This document shows positions 8,097-16,607 of a DNA stretch of 64,000 bases, one piece after another. The position numbers and the translations under genes are program-made. Position 1 is the stretch's first letter. Each line of letters opens with the position of its first letter. The notes beneath the pieces were generated by a model. That model was not told the DNA's origin. It did no database searches and saw nothing but the letters and a program-made list of their open reading frames with translations. The DNA comes from Sulfurovum sp. UBA4779 (GTDB taxonomy: Bacteria > Campylobacterota > Campylobacteria > Campylobacterales > Sulfurovaceae): contig DHHF01000004.1 in NCBI GenBank assembly GCA_002403155.1, positions 1 through 64,000 on the forward strand, given 5' to 3'.

Positions 8097-9401
8097 ATGA
8101 TTTGGAATAAAATTGAAAGCAGCCCGCGAGAAACGATTGAGCAGCTTCAGCTGTCGCGGCTGAAAGATACCGTGCAAAGAGTGTATGCACTCACCCCTTT
8201 TTATCGTCATAAATTTGAACAAACGGGCATCAAACCAGAAGACATCGCCTCATTAAAAGATATCAAAAAACTTCCCTTTACCACCAAAAAAGATCTGCGC
8301 GCACACTATCCGTTCGGGCTTTTTACCGTGCCTATGAGCGAAGTCGTCAGAATCCACAGCTCAAGCGGGACAACCGGAAAACCTACGGTTGTGGGATATA
8401 CGCGCTCGGACATGGAGGTTTGGGATGAAGTGATGGCAAGGGTGTTTACGATGGCCGGAACGACTGCTGAAGACATTGTCCACAACGGATACGGCTACGG
8501 GCTTTTCACCGGAGGCCTGGGGATGCATAACGGTGCGCAAAAAGTGGGGGCAACGATCGTTCCTGCCAGCAGCGGTTTTACGGAAAGGCAGTTGATGCTG
8601 ATGAAAGATTTTGGCGCAACGATTTTGGCCGTGACCCCCTCTTTTGCGCTGCATATGGCCGAAGTTGCAAAAAAAGCCGGGCCGGATTATCTGAAGGATT
8701 ATAAACTCAAAGCCGGTATTTTCGGCGCGGAGCCTACCTCAAAAGGGCTGAAAGAAGAGGTAAGCAAAGCATGGGGGATAGACTATCATGAAGTATACGG
8801 GCTCAGCGAGATTATCGGGCCGGGTGTTGCATGCAGCTGTAAAAAGTCCGACCTTTTGCATGTGTTTGAAGACCATTTTTTTGTCGAGATTATCGATCCG
8901 GCAACGGGAGAAGAAGTGCCCGAAGGCCAAAGGGGAGAACTGGTAATCACCCCGCTTACCAAACAGGCGCTGCCGCTATTGAGATACAGAACGGGCGACA
9001 TTACCTCCATCACGAAAGAACCTTGCCGGTGCGGCAGAACGATGCTGAGAATGGAGTCTATCGTAGGAAGAACCGATGACATGCTCATCATCGGCGGCGT
9101 GAACGTGTATCCTTCTCAGATAGAGCATGTCATCTCCAATGCGTATGGGGTGACGTTGAATTATCAGATTATCGCCGACAAAAAAGGCTACCTGGACAAG
9201 CTGGAAATTCATATCGAAGTGAGCGATGAAATCGTGTGCGACAATGTAGCCCAGATGGAGAATATCAAAAAAAGTATCCAGGCAGCGTTGTTGAGCAATC
9301 TCTACATCAATGCGACAGTCAGGCTGGTAGAGCCAAGGAGTATAGAGCGCAGTATGGGCAAAGCAGTAAGAATTATCGACAAAAGGAAATCCGATGAGTA
9401 A
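8097..9401 (+). CDS. paaK: Phenylacetate-CoA ligase
   Basis: The 434-residue protein is an AMP-forming aryl-CoA ligase of the PaaK type. The N-terminal MIWNKIESSPRE, the ATP-binding SSSGTTGKPTVVGYT (near 85-100) and the YGLSEIIGPGVA adenylation motif are all present. It interconverts phenylacetate or indoleacetate, ATP and CoA with the aryl-acetyl-CoA thioester. I chose ATG 8097 because GGAGGAGAGG lies 6 bases upstream and homologues begin with MIWN. In-frame TTG 8070 and ATG 8076 upstream are less likely. It may release free aryl acids from the products of IorAB. Confidence 0.93.
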   Translation: MIWNKIESSPRETIEQLQLSRLKDTVQRVYALTPFYRHKFEQTGIKPEDIASLKDIKKLPFTTKKDLRAHYPFGLFTVPMSEVVRIHSSSGTTGKPTVVGYTRSDMEVWDEVMARVFTMAGTTAEDIVHNGYGYGLFTGGLGMHNGAQKVGATIVPASSGFTERQLMLMKDFGATILAVTPSFALHMAEVAKKAGPDYLKDYKLKAGIFGAEPTSKGLKEEVSKAWGIDYHEVYGLSEIIGPGVACSCKKSDLLHVFEDHFFVEIIDPATGEEVPEGQRGELVITPLTKQALPLLRYRTGDITSITKEPCRCGRTMLRMESIVGRTDDMLIIGGVNVYPSQIEHVISNAYGVTLNYQIIADKKGYLDKLEIHIEVSDEIVCDNVAQMENIKKSIQAALLSNLYINATVRLVEPRSIERSMGKAVRIIDKRKSDE

Positions 9402-9813
9402 AATAAAGCAGCTTTCCGTTTTTATGGAGAATAAAAAAGGGGAATTGAGCGATGTTATGACCCTCCTTTCGCAAAACAATGTTTCGATCAAATCGATCAA
9501 TCTGGTAGATTCGGCGGATTTTGGGATTTTGAAACTGATCGTGGATGATGAACAAAAAACAAAACATATTTTGGATGATGCGGGCTTTTCAGTCAAGATC
9601 ACTGATGTTTTTGCCGTTGCCATCGATGACCATGTAGGCAGTTTTCACGAGGTTGTCTCGGTGCTTTCGCAAAATGATATCAACATCGAATATACCTATA
9701 CTGTAAACAATGGCCAAAACGGTGCATTCGTTTTTAAAGTGGACGCCGGCGATTTTCAAAAAGCAACAGAAGCGTTAAGCAAAGCAGGCGTACAATTGCT
9801 GCAAAAAATATAA
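9394..9813 (+). CDS. Tandem ACT-domain protein
   Basis: The 139-residue protein consists of two ACT repeats (about 4-70 and 72-138), each with the beta-alpha-beta pattern and the ligand-site phrases KKGELSDVMTLLS and HVGSFHEVVSVLS. ACT domains bind amino acids and regulate metabolic enzymes. Stand-alone tandem ACT proteins occur beside iorAB and paaK in anaerobes, probably as aromatic amino acid sensors. The start overlaps the paaK stop by 8 bases, so translation is coupled. Confidence 0.88.
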   Translation: MSKIKQLSVFMENKKGELSDVMTLLSQNNVSIKSINLVDSADFGILKLIVDDEQKTKHILDDAGFSVKITDVFAVAIDDHVGSFHEVVSVLSQNDINIEYTYTVNNGQNGAFVFKVDAGDFQKATEALSKAGVQLLQKI

Positions 9814-9826
9814 ACGGGGGGACCTT

Positions 9827-10249
9827 TTGGACAAAAGCGAAGTAGAAAAAGAAGATATCGATTTTCTAAAGCATATCGGCGGGGAGCTTATCAATTTAAG
9901 CAACGGGTATGCGGAGGTCGCCTTTGAAATACAGCCTTACCATAAGCAGCATCACGGTACCGTGCACGGCGGGGCTATCGCCACACTGGCAGATCATACC
10001 GGATGGTATGCGGTCATCTCCGAAATACCCAGCGGCTTTAGCAGCGTGACGATAGAACTTAAGGTAAACTATCTCAAGCCTGCCGTCGGAGAAGTACTCA
10101 GTGCGCAAGCAAAGGTGATCAACCGGGCAAAAAGAACGGCCTTTGCCACGATAGAGATTTTTGCAAAAGACACATTAATCGCCTATGCAACAGGGACATA
10201 CGCCGTTTTTCAAGAGAGACAAGATGCTCACACCCAAAGAGATAAGTAA
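9827..10249 (+). CDS. Hotdog-fold thioesterase (PaaI/YbgC-like)
   Basis: The 140-residue protein is a PaaI-type hotdog thioesterase. The motif HHGTVHGGAIATLADHTGWYA near residues 42-62 holds the conserved catalytic Asp after HGG. Such enzymes hydrolyse aryl- or acyl-CoA thioesters, so here it probably clears aryl-acetyl-CoA made by IorAB. The start is a TTG at 9827 preceded by a GGGGGG stretch 6 bases upstream. No ATG fits the conserved N-terminus. It follows the ACT gene by 13 bases and its 3' end overlaps the next gene. Confidence 0.85.
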   Translation: MDKSEVEKEDIDFLKHIGGELINLSNGYAEVAFEIQPYHKQHHGTVHGGAIATLADHTGWYAVISEIPSGFSSVTIELKVNYLKPAVGEVLSAQAKVINRAKRTAFATIEIFAKDTLIAYATGTYAVFQERQDAHTQRDK

Positions 10250-10658
10250 ACTGTTTGAAGTACAGGTCAACACGCTGTACAATTGGCAAAAGACGAAGCC
10301 GAAACTGTACCGGTATTTGCAAAATGCAGATTACAACATCCAAAAAAACGATGAGATTAACGTTTTGCTGCAAGAATACGCGGTGACGGTACAGTTTAAC
10401 TTTACCATAGAAGAGATCCTTTATCTTATTCACTCAAAAACAGAGCTTTTGTCGATAGAGGATATTAAAAATTTTGAAAAGATATTAATGGGGGCAGAGT
10501 ATAAAAATATACCCGAAAATCCGATCCTCTTTTCAATCTATGACAAAATCTTGGGATTAAATATCATCGAAAAGTATATTTTTTATAAAAAAATCTACAA
10601 ATACAGACAGTCGCCCGATATCAAGATCAATGAATTTTTCAGCGAGTTCCTTGCATGA
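10224..10658 (+). CDS. Small HTH-like protein, function unknown
   Basis: I do not recognise this 144-residue protein beyond its first 30 residues, where LTPKEISKLFEVQVNTLYNWQ looks like a helix-turn-helix of the MerR/excisionase sort. The rest is helical and rich in lysine, isoleucine and tyrosine. ATG 10224 is chosen because the helix-turn-helix starts there. The preceding 13 codons overlap the thioesterase. The gene overlaps the thioesterase end by 26 bases and shares an ATGA with the LysE gene, so it belongs to the same run. It could be a local regulator. Confidence 0.6.
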   Translation: MLTPKEISKLFEVQVNTLYNWQKTKPKLYRYLQNADYNIQKNDEINVLLQEYAVTVQFNFTIEEILYLIHSKTELLSIEDIKNFEKILMGAEYKNIPENPILFSIYDKILGLNIIEKYIFYKKIYKYRQSPDIKINEFFSEFLA

Positions 10659-11266
10659 TCTTCTCTTTTATGGAAGGTTTTTTGCTTGGAGCCGGTGCTG
10701 CTGTTCCGCTTGGCCCGATCAATCTTTTGATCATGAACGAAGCCATCAGAGAGTATAAAAACGGCGTGATGATAGGGCTGGGCGCTATGAGTGCAGACAT
10801 TACCTATTTGCTTTTCATTTTATTCGGAATCATTGCCTATCTCAACCAGCCCATTGTGCTCAATGCCATTTCGTTGGCAGGCGGAATTTTTTTGCTCTAT
10901 CTTGCCTGGAGTATTTTTAAAGGCAGAAAAAAGCCTATCGCGGACATTGCTGCGGACATGGTTCAGAAAAATACACTGAAGCTGTATGTCAAAGGGTATC
11001 TTTTGACGTTGTTAAATCCCTATACTATCGCTTTTTGGCTCAGTGCCGCAGGGTATGTTGCCGGAAAAAATCTGGACTTTTTGGTAACGTTTTTAGGATT
11101 GTTTAGCGCTATCTTTCTTTGGATAACGCTGATGCCGCTCATTATCTATAAGACAAAACATAAAATTTCCCATACCCTTTCCCATAGGATTCATCTTGTC
11201 TCTTCGCTTATTCTTTTTGGTTTTGGGGCGATGATGCTGATGAATTTTGTTTCTCATCTTCACTAG
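10655..11266 (+). CDS. LysE/RhtB family amino-acid exporter
   Basis: The 203-residue membrane protein has six predicted transmembrane segments and the N-terminal PLGPINLLIMNEA motif of the LysE superfamily (G-x-GP region). Members export amino acids or other small cations. It starts within the stop of the HTH-like gene (ATGA), and its placement behind aromatic-amino-acid catabolic genes suggests export of an amino acid or aryl acid. This substrate is inferred only. The gene ends the plus-strand run. Hsp20 converges from the other side. Confidence 0.85.
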   Translation: MIFSFMEGFLLGAGAAVPLGPINLLIMNEAIREYKNGVMIGLGAMSADITYLLFILFGIIAYLNQPIVLNAISLAGGIFLLYLAWSIFKGRKKPIADIAADMVQKNTLKLYVKGYLLTLLNPYTIAFWLSAAGYVAGKNLDFLVTFLGLFSAIFLWITLMPLIIYKTKHKISHTLSHRIHLVSSLILFGFGAMMLMNFVSHLH

Positions 11267-11371
11267 TTTTTGTATAGAAACAATCCGTTTGGAAGTGCAA
11301 AGATTAATTTATTTGCAGGCGAGATAAAGAGTATAAAAAATGATTTTTATTTTATATTGCCGGAACTTTTG

Positions 11372-11408
11372 CGCATCAGCGGCAAGATCTTTTCTTGCGG
11401 CTGATGCG
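11372..11408. repeat. Large inverted repeat between convergent genes
   Basis: Two 16-base arms (11372-11387 and 11393-11408, CGCATCAGC.. and ..GCTGATGCG) pair with one mismatch around a 5-base loop. It lies between the convergent lysE and hsp20 genes, so it may stop transcription from one or both sides, but no clear T-run follows on either strand. Confidence 0.5.
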
Positions 11409-11430
11409 ACTGGAAGGCTATTTCTCGGGG

Positions 11431-11874
11431 TTATTTTACGTCGATTTTTTTGACGTCTTTGTCAATTTTTTTCATTTTCGGTATCACCACCTCAAGCATG
11501 CCGTCTTCGCAGTTTGCTTTGATGTTTTCGCTGTCTGCATTTTCAGGCAGTGTAAAACTTCTTTGGAATTTGCCGTAGCTGCTTTCCATTTTATAGTAAT
11601 CTTTTTTCTTGACCTCGCTTTTGATCTTTCTTTCGCCGGAGATCGTCAATACATCATCTTTGAGGTCTACATGGATATCTTTTTTATTTACACCCGGCAA
11701 ATCTACTTCGATATGATAAGCAAATTCGCCTTCTCTTGTGTTGACTGCCGGAGTAAAACCGGAAATATTTGCAAGTTCCCCTTTGCTTGCCGCAGGCACA
11801 TTAAAAGCACTCATCAGCCTTTCTTCCAATTCTCTCAAATCTTTTGCCGGATCAAATTTTGTTAGCAACATCAT
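11431..11874 (-). CDS. Hsp20/alpha-crystallin small heat shock protein
   Basis: The 147-residue protein is a small heat shock chaperone. It has a central alpha-crystallin domain (about 45-135) with FAYHIEVDLPGVNKKDIHV, the ERK strand, YGKFQRSFTLPENAD and the final DGMLEVVIPK. It binds unfolding proteins without ATP. The second residue is also Met. The first ATG is used because AAAGGAG lies 5-6 bases before it. A perfect sigma70 promoter precedes it. No CIRCE element was seen. Confidence 0.93.
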   Translation of the reverse strand: MMLLTKFDPAKDLRELEERLMSAFNVPAASKGELANISGFTPAVNTREGEFAYHIEVDLPGVNKKDIHVDLKDDVLTISGERKIKSEVKKKDYYKMESSYGKFQRSFTLPENADSENIKANCEDGMLEVVIPKMKKIDKDVKKIDVK

Positions 11875-11902
11875 ACACTCCTTTAAAATTTTTTATTTTT
11901 TC

Positions 11903-11931
11903 ATTATATAGCTCTAATCAAGTGTTGTCAA
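11903..11931 (-). promoter_or_regulatory. Consensus sigma70 promoter of hsp20
   Basis: Read on the minus strand, TTGACA (11931-11926) is followed after exactly 17 bases by TATAAT (11908-11903). Both hexamers match the consensus without change. The start codon lies about 30 bases beyond the -10 element, with a clear ribosome site between. Confidence 0.85.
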
Positions 11932-12048
11932 GTATTTTGATATAAAATCCGCCATGGCTATAAATGATTTTTGTTTGGGATTTCTAGTATGCTCTTACGA
12001 TTTTTTTGGTATGCTACAAAAAACAACAAGACAAAACAAGGAGAGAAG

Positions 12049-13251
12049 ATGTATCTTTTTGCTTCTGAGGCCGTATCGGCAGGGCATCCGGATAAATGTG
12101 CCGACATTATTGCCGATGCGATAGTGGATGCGCTTTTACAGCAAGACCCCGAAGCCAAAGTTGCTACCGAAGTCATGCTGAGCGGCAAGCATGTCATTAT
12201 CGGCGGGGAGGTTAAAACGAAAATACCTGTCGATGAGGCATTTTATCACCGTATCGTTCTGGATACTTTTGCGAAAATCGGCTATCCTGAAAGCGGTTTT
12301 GATGTCGGAGAAACGTTGGATCCCAAAGAGTGCGATATCCATATCTTTGTAAGCAGGCAATCTCCGGACATTACGATGGGGGTCGTGAAAAAGGATCGCC
12401 AAATCGGTGCAGGGGATCAGGGCCTTATGTTTGGCTATGCGACAAGCGAACGCGGGGATTTTATGCCGACCGCACTCATGTATGCCAAAGAAATACGCGA
12501 TGTGCTTTATGCGTATGCCAAAGCACATCCGGGCATATTTGGCGTTGACCTTAAAACGCAAGTGCTCATGGATTATGGGACTAAAGCAAATTTTGATGCG
12601 TGCAAACCGCTTTGTATCTCAAAAATCATTGTTGCAATCTCTCACAACAAACATATTCCCCTTGCAGAAATTCAAACGCTTGTAAAAAAACTGATACGCG
12701 AAAATGTTTCTTTTGCCCCAGGACATTATAAGGAGGCAGCAACCGATTTTTATATCAACAATACGGGCAGATTTGTTATGCACGGCCCTATTGCAGATTC
12801 GGGGCTGACGGGCAGAAAAGTGGTGTGCGATACGTACGGGGGATACGCTCCCGTCGGCGGGGGCTCGCAAAGTTCTAAAGACTACTCCAAAGTAGACAGG
12901 TCGGCGCTCTATGCTTCAAGATGGATTGCCAAGCATATCGTGGCAGCAGGTTTGGCAAAAAAAGCATTGGTGCAGCTGAGCTATGTCATCGCTGAGCCAA
13001 AACCCATCTCTCTGAGCGTAGATACTTTAGGCACTTCCCTTACGGCACTCACAGATGAAGCATTGTCTGAAAAAATTTTTGAAAAATTTGAATTGACGCC
13101 AAGATGGATTACCGATAAATTTCATCTTGACAAGCCTTCGGCCGGCAATTTCCTTTATACTGATGTCGCTGCAAGGGGCCAAGTGGGCTATGCAGAGTAT
13201 CCGTGGGAAAAACTCGACATGCTGGCGTGGTTTAAAACGCTAAAGGCCTAG
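12049..13251 (+). CDS. metK: S-adenosylmethionine synthetase
   Basis: The 400-residue protein makes S-adenosylmethionine from methionine and ATP. The N-terminal SAGHPDKCAD, the GAGDQGLMFGYA motif near 110-121 and the TYGGYAPVGGG region near 260-270 are present. The usual GGGAFSGKD phosphate loop reads GGGSQSSKD here, a divergent form that still keeps the lysine and the KVDRSA that follows. ATG 12049 has a GGAGAG ribosome site 2-7 bases upstream and starts at the normal N-terminus. The 26 in-frame codons upstream are not conserved. It stands alone, with Hsp20 divergent. Confidence 0.95.
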   Translation: MYLFASEAVSAGHPDKCADIIADAIVDALLQQDPEAKVATEVMLSGKHVIIGGEVKTKIPVDEAFYHRIVLDTFAKIGYPESGFDVGETLDPKECDIHIFVSRQSPDITMGVVKKDRQIGAGDQGLMFGYATSERGDFMPTALMYAKEIRDVLYAYAKAHPGIFGVDLKTQVLMDYGTKANFDACKPLCISKIIVAISHNKHIPLAEIQTLVKKLIRENVSFAPGHYKEAATDFYINNTGRFVMHGPIADSGLTGRKVVCDTYGGYAPVGGGSQSSKDYSKVDRSALYASRWIAKHIVAAGLAKKALVQLSYVIAEPKPISLSVDTLGTSLTALTDEALSEKIFEKFELTPRWITDKFHLDKPSAGNFLYTDVAARGQVGYAEYPWEKLDMLAWFKTLKA

Positions 13252-13316
13252 CCAAATTTATTGTGGCTGATTTGTTGCGCCTCAGCTTCAATGCCTCAAA
13301 ATTAGAGTAATTGCAC

Positions 13317-13345
13317 TTGACAATTTTATTATATCGTGTTATAGT
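13317..13345 (+). promoter_or_regulatory. Sigma70 promoter of yceI-tetR
   Basis: TTGACA at 13317-13322 and TATAGT at 13340-13345 are separated by 17 bases. The yceI-like start codon is 28 bases further on with a weak AAGGA ribosome site in between. Confidence 0.8.
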
Positions 13346-13373
13346 AAAATATAATTACTTTAAAGGATACATT

Positions 13374-13943
13374 ATGAAAATTTCTAAAATACTTACCGGC
13401 GCTGCGGCTGCAGCCATGCTATCAGGCTTTCTTTACGGTGCTCCTTTTGAAGTAGACATTCAACACTCAAGCGTAGGGTTCAAGATCAAACACCTTATGA
13501 TCAGTAATGTCAAGGGCCATTTTTCCAAATTCAGCGGGATGTACGATCTGGACAAAGGCGTCCTTAAATCGCTAAACGGTACCATAGAGACGGCGTCCAT
13601 CGATACGGGCATAGAAAAGCGCGACAACCACCTTCGAAGCGCAGACTTCTTGGAGGTGGAAAAATACCCTCAGATCACTTTCAAGATGACTTCTTTCAAA
13701 GATGAAGAGGTGACAGGAGACCTTACTATCCACGGCATCACCAAAAGCGTTACGCTTGAAGCAGAAGTATCGGGTGCGGTCAAAGACCCTTGGGGCAATA
13801 TGCGCAGTGCCGTTTCGCTTGAGGGTGAGATCAAGCGCAGCGATTTTGGATTGAAGTGGAACGAAGCGCTTGAAGCAGGCGGCGTTGTCGTAGGCGATGA
13901 AGTGAAAATCTCTATCGAGCTGGAAGGGATCGAAAAGAAATAA
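13374..13943 (+). CDS. YceI-family periplasmic lipid-binding protein
   Basis: The 189-residue protein has a clear Sec signal peptide (residues 1-21, lysines then an alanine-rich core) and a mature YceI lipocalin-like domain that binds isoprenoids or other amphiphiles. Typical phrases are FKIKHLMISNVKGHFSKFSG, the RDNHLRSADFLEVEKYPQI stretch, LTIHGITKSVTLE and SDFGLKWNEALEAGG. ATG 13374 is preferred because AAAGGA lies 8 bases upstream and the signal peptide starts there. A TetR gene begins at the base after its stop, so the pair is co-transcribed and probably regulated together. Confidence 0.92.
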   Translation: MKISKILTGAAAAAMLSGFLYGAPFEVDIQHSSVGFKIKHLMISNVKGHFSKFSGMYDLDKGVLKSLNGTIETASIDTGIEKRDNHLRSADFLEVEKYPQITFKMTSFKDEEVTGDLTIHGITKSVTLEAEVSGAVKDPWGNMRSAVSLEGEIKRSDFGLKWNEALEAGGVVVGDEVKISIELEGIEKK

Positions 13944-14555
13944 ATGCCGAGGCTCGCCACCAAAGAAAAGATCCTTGCTGCAGCGCTAAAGCTGTTCAAC
14001 GAGAAAAACACCCAGGCCGCGACAACCAACCATATCGCCGCAGCTTTGGGGATGAGCCCGGGAAACCTTCACTACCATTTTAAAAATCGCGAAGCGATTG
14101 TCTTTGCGCTCTATGAGCAGATGCTGTCCAAAAGCGTTCTTGCCCATGCAGCGCTTCCTTCTACGATCACGCAGGTGCACGAACATCAGATATATTTGGC
14201 AAAAGTCTACTGGGCATACCGCTTTTTTAACCGAGAACTGCTCTTTTTGCTTTCACGTGATCCTGAATTGAAAACCCGCTATATCAAAGAGAATATGGCA
14301 CACAAACAGCGCATCCGTATCGTGTTTGAGCAGCTTTCGGCCAACGGATATCTTGACACCCCCACAGATGATGTCTATACTCAGCTTGCGGATACCGTAC
14401 TGCTTTGCAACCGGTTTTGGCACTCGCATCTGGAAACATTGGGCATTGAAGTGGACGAAGCAAATCTTGCAGAAGGATTTGGGCATATTGAAGGGGCAAT
14501 GCGCCCTTATTTGACAGCTAAAGCGCTTGATGAGCTTGCCGCAATAAAAATTTAG
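13944..14555 (+). CDS. TetR-family transcriptional regulator
   Basis: The 203-residue protein has an N-terminal TetR helix-turn-helix (about 7-53) with TTNHIAAALGMSPGNLHYHFKNREAI and a helical ligand-binding C-terminal half. Its ATG directly abuts the TAA of the YceI gene with no spacer, which implies translational coupling and that it controls the yceI operon, perhaps in response to a lipid or organic compound. The ligand is unknown. Confidence 0.9.
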   Translation: MPRLATKEKILAAALKLFNEKNTQAATTNHIAAALGMSPGNLHYHFKNREAIVFALYEQMLSKSVLAHAALPSTITQVHEHQIYLAKVYWAYRFFNRELLFLLSRDPELKTRYIKENMAHKQRIRIVFEQLSANGYLDTPTDDVYTQLADTVLLCNRFWHSHLETLGIEVDEANLAEGFGHIEGAMRPYLTAKALDELAAIKI

Positions 14556-14599
14556 CTATATTACACTTTACAAACAATTTTAATGAAAGCTTTGAACAG

Positions 14600-15031
14600 A
14601 TGAAACACTGGACACCCAAAACTCCCTATCTGGCAACCGACGGCATTATCGAAGTGTATGACCAAAGCGGAAGCTTTGAGGGAATCGTTCTTATCGAGCG
14701 CAAAAACATTCCCGCAGGCCTGGCTTTCCCCGGAGGATTTGTAGACGTAGGGGAGTGTGTCGAAGATGCGCTTAAGAGGGAAATGAAAGAAGAGACTGCT
14801 TTGGAGGTGAGCATCTCTAAACTTCTTGGAGTTTACTCCGATCCCAAAAGAGACAAAAGATTCCATACGGTTTCAATTGTGTTTATCTGCACAGCAGCCG
14901 GCATTCCGACGGGGTGCGATGACGCCAAAGAGGCTTCTATCTATGCACTTGATAAAGTCCCAAAAGATAAGCTCGTGTTTGATCATCAAAAGATTTTTGA
15001 AGATTATATGAAACAGCGATTTTCTGTGTAG
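14600..15031 (+). CDS. NUDIX hydrolase
   Basis: The 143-residue protein contains an intact Nudix box at about residues 47-69 (GGFVDVGE, then REMKEET), with the Glu residues that bind magnesium. The family cleaves nucleoside diphosphates linked to another moiety. The substrate cannot be read from the sequence, although ADP-ribose pyrophosphatase-like proteins are the nearest type by length. It follows TetR by 44 bases with no clear promoter. The DUF488 gene converges from the other side. Confidence 0.88.
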   Translation: MKHWTPKTPYLATDGIIEVYDQSGSFEGIVLIERKNIPAGLAFPGGFVDVGECVEDALKREMKEETALEVSISKLLGVYSDPKRDKRFHTVSIVFICTAAGIPTGCDDAKEASIYALDKVPKDKLVFDHQKIFEDYMKQRFSV

Positions 15032-15082
15032 GCTTAGGCCAGTCGCCGGCTATGGCTATCGCCAAAGAGAAAGAGAATGAAA

Positions 15083-15454
15083 CTAACGTGTGGATGAGGG
15101 TGCAATCTTTGCTTCTATATACGCTTTGAGTATAGATGCGTGAGTGTGATTTATATCTTTCGCACCGTAAACAAAGGTCACTACATCATGCCCGCTTAGA
15201 TAGCCTATAAATTCCTCGACTGCATCAATACGGCCGTCGAGTTCCTCGATATATCTCTTTTTGAACTCAAGCCATTTTGCGGGATCGTGCGAGAACCATT
15301 TTCTAAGAGAGGTGCTGGGCGTAACATCTTTGAACCACAGCGAAATTGCCGCTGCTTCCTTTGAGACGCCTCGCGGCCAGATTCTATCTACAAGAATACG
15401 ATAGCCGTCATCGCTATGCCAAGGTTCGTAAGCACGTTTTAGTAAAATTTTCAT
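15083..15454 (-). CDS. DUF488 family protein
   Basis: The 123-residue protein is a DUF488 member (YeaO-like), with the family phrases YRILVDRIWPRGVSKE, LWFKDVTPSTSLRKWFSHDP and FVYGAKDINHTHA. The function is not established. ATG 15454 is chosen because GAAGG lies 6-8 bases upstream. An in-frame ATG 11 codons earlier gives a lysine-rich extension that the family lacks. Confidence 0.85.
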   Translation of the reverse strand: MKILLKRAYEPWHSDDGYRILVDRIWPRGVSKEAAAISLWFKDVTPSTSLRKWFSHDPAKWLEFKKRYIEELDGRIDAVEEFIGYLSGHDVVTFVYGAKDINHTHASILKAYIEAKIAPSSTR

Positions 15455-15659
15455 AATTGCCTTCTTCTTTAAAAGATATTTTTGCAAACGGGCAAAGAGG
15501 AGGGTTTCAGACTCCCGGTTTTAAAAAGTATATCAAAATATCTGTCTGCTTTGGGTTGCTCTTACCGTATTGATTTATCAACACTTTTTCGTACAAACAA
15601 TCAGGCAGATTCTCTAAAGCGAGAGTGCAACAGTTTCGGCAGTGTGGCAGATTCGGATC

Positions 15660-16574
15660 CTACAATGTATCCAGATAGGCTCTTTGAACTTCTTTTTGGT
15701 TGGGGTTAGTGTAGATCATGGTCGTTTGAATGCTGGCATGGCCGAGCAGCTCTTTTACCGTAACGATGTTTACGTCTTTGGCGAGCATCGTTTTTGCAAA
15801 AGTATGTCTTAAGATGTGCGCGCCGCTATAGTGGATGCCTATTTTTTTATAGACGTTGTTGAGCAACCTATAGATCTGCGATCCGTCCATCACTTTGCCG
15901 GATTTTGTCGAAGCGATATCATCGATCTCATGTCTTTTGTAGTATGAAAGCTCTTTTTGTATATATTTTTTAGGAATATAGAGCGTTCTTTCCTTGTCGC
16001 CTTTGCCGATGGTATGGATCACATACAATGCGCCGTCTTCAATAAAATTTTTGGTTTTTAAAACTTCCAGCTCCCCTCTTCTTGCGCCGGTATAGAGAAG
16101 TATTTTGAGTATCAGCGAAGCCCTGGCATTTAAAAAGCTTTCAAGGCTGAGCGATGCCAGATATGCTTCAAGGATTTTTACATCCCTGTTTTCAACGCCT
16201 TTTGGCGTTCGCTTGGGTACTTTTATATTGATCTTAAAAATGGCCGAGAGCTTGATATCGATATCCAAATTTTCATTGATGAATGTAAAAAATGTTTTGA
16301 GATGGGTGATATAGAGTTTTTTAGAGCTCATCTGCAATTCGCTCTGTTTTTCCAAAACCATGTTTTTGTATTCCAAAAAATTCATAATGTCAATTTTTTT
16401 CAAATTTTCAAACGAAAGCGGTTTTTCATACTGTTTTGCAAATTCGATAAAACTTTTGATGGTGGTGTTATAGGATATCAGGGTATATTTGGATTTGTTG
16501 GTCAGTTTCAGCTCATTTGCAAAATACTCAAAAAATCGCGCTAACTCTCCTGCAAACGACTCATTTTTCATCAA
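15660..16574 (-). CDS. Tyrosine recombinase, Xer type (XerH/XerD-like)
   Basis: The 304-residue protein has an N-terminal SAM-like core-binding domain (about 10-105) and a C-terminal catalytic domain. The catalytic residues are visible: Arg in TGARRGELE, Lys in IGKGDKERTLYIP, HxxR in HILRHTFAKTM, His in LLGHASIQTT and the nucleophilic Tyr in MIYTNPN. Length and single-copy look suit chromosome dimer resolution by one recombinase as in XerH of Campylobacterota, but an integrase of a lost element is possible. A 26-base palindrome lies 34-59 bases upstream of its start. No phage or integron genes flank it. Confidence 0.85.
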   Translation of the reverse strand: MMKNESFAGELARFFEYFANELKLTNKSKYTLISYNTTIKSFIEFAKQYEKPLSFENLKKIDIMNFLEYKNMVLEKQSELQMSSKKLYITHLKTFFTFINENLDIDIKLSAIFKINIKVPKRTPKGVENRDVKILEAYLASLSLESFLNARASLILKILLYTGARRGELEVLKTKNFIEDGALYVIHTIGKGDKERTLYIPKKYIQKELSYYKRHEIDDIASTKSGKVMDGSQIYRLLNNVYKKIGIHYSGAHILRHTFAKTMLAKDVNIVTVKELLGHASIQTTMIYTNPNQKEVQRAYLDTL

Positions 16575-16607
16575 ACCCCCCTCTTTTTTTGCAAATTTTC
16601 CATATTA

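Noticed and set aside
12049..12110. Possible SAM riboswitch ahead of metK
   Set aside because: The 120 bases before the start show no conserved riboswitch helices or kink-turn and no terminator hairpin.
15660..16574. Integron or prophage integrase as identity of the tyrosine recombinase
   Set aside because: No cassette array, attC-like sites, phage genes or tRNA attachment site are adjacent, so a Xer role fits better, although not proven.
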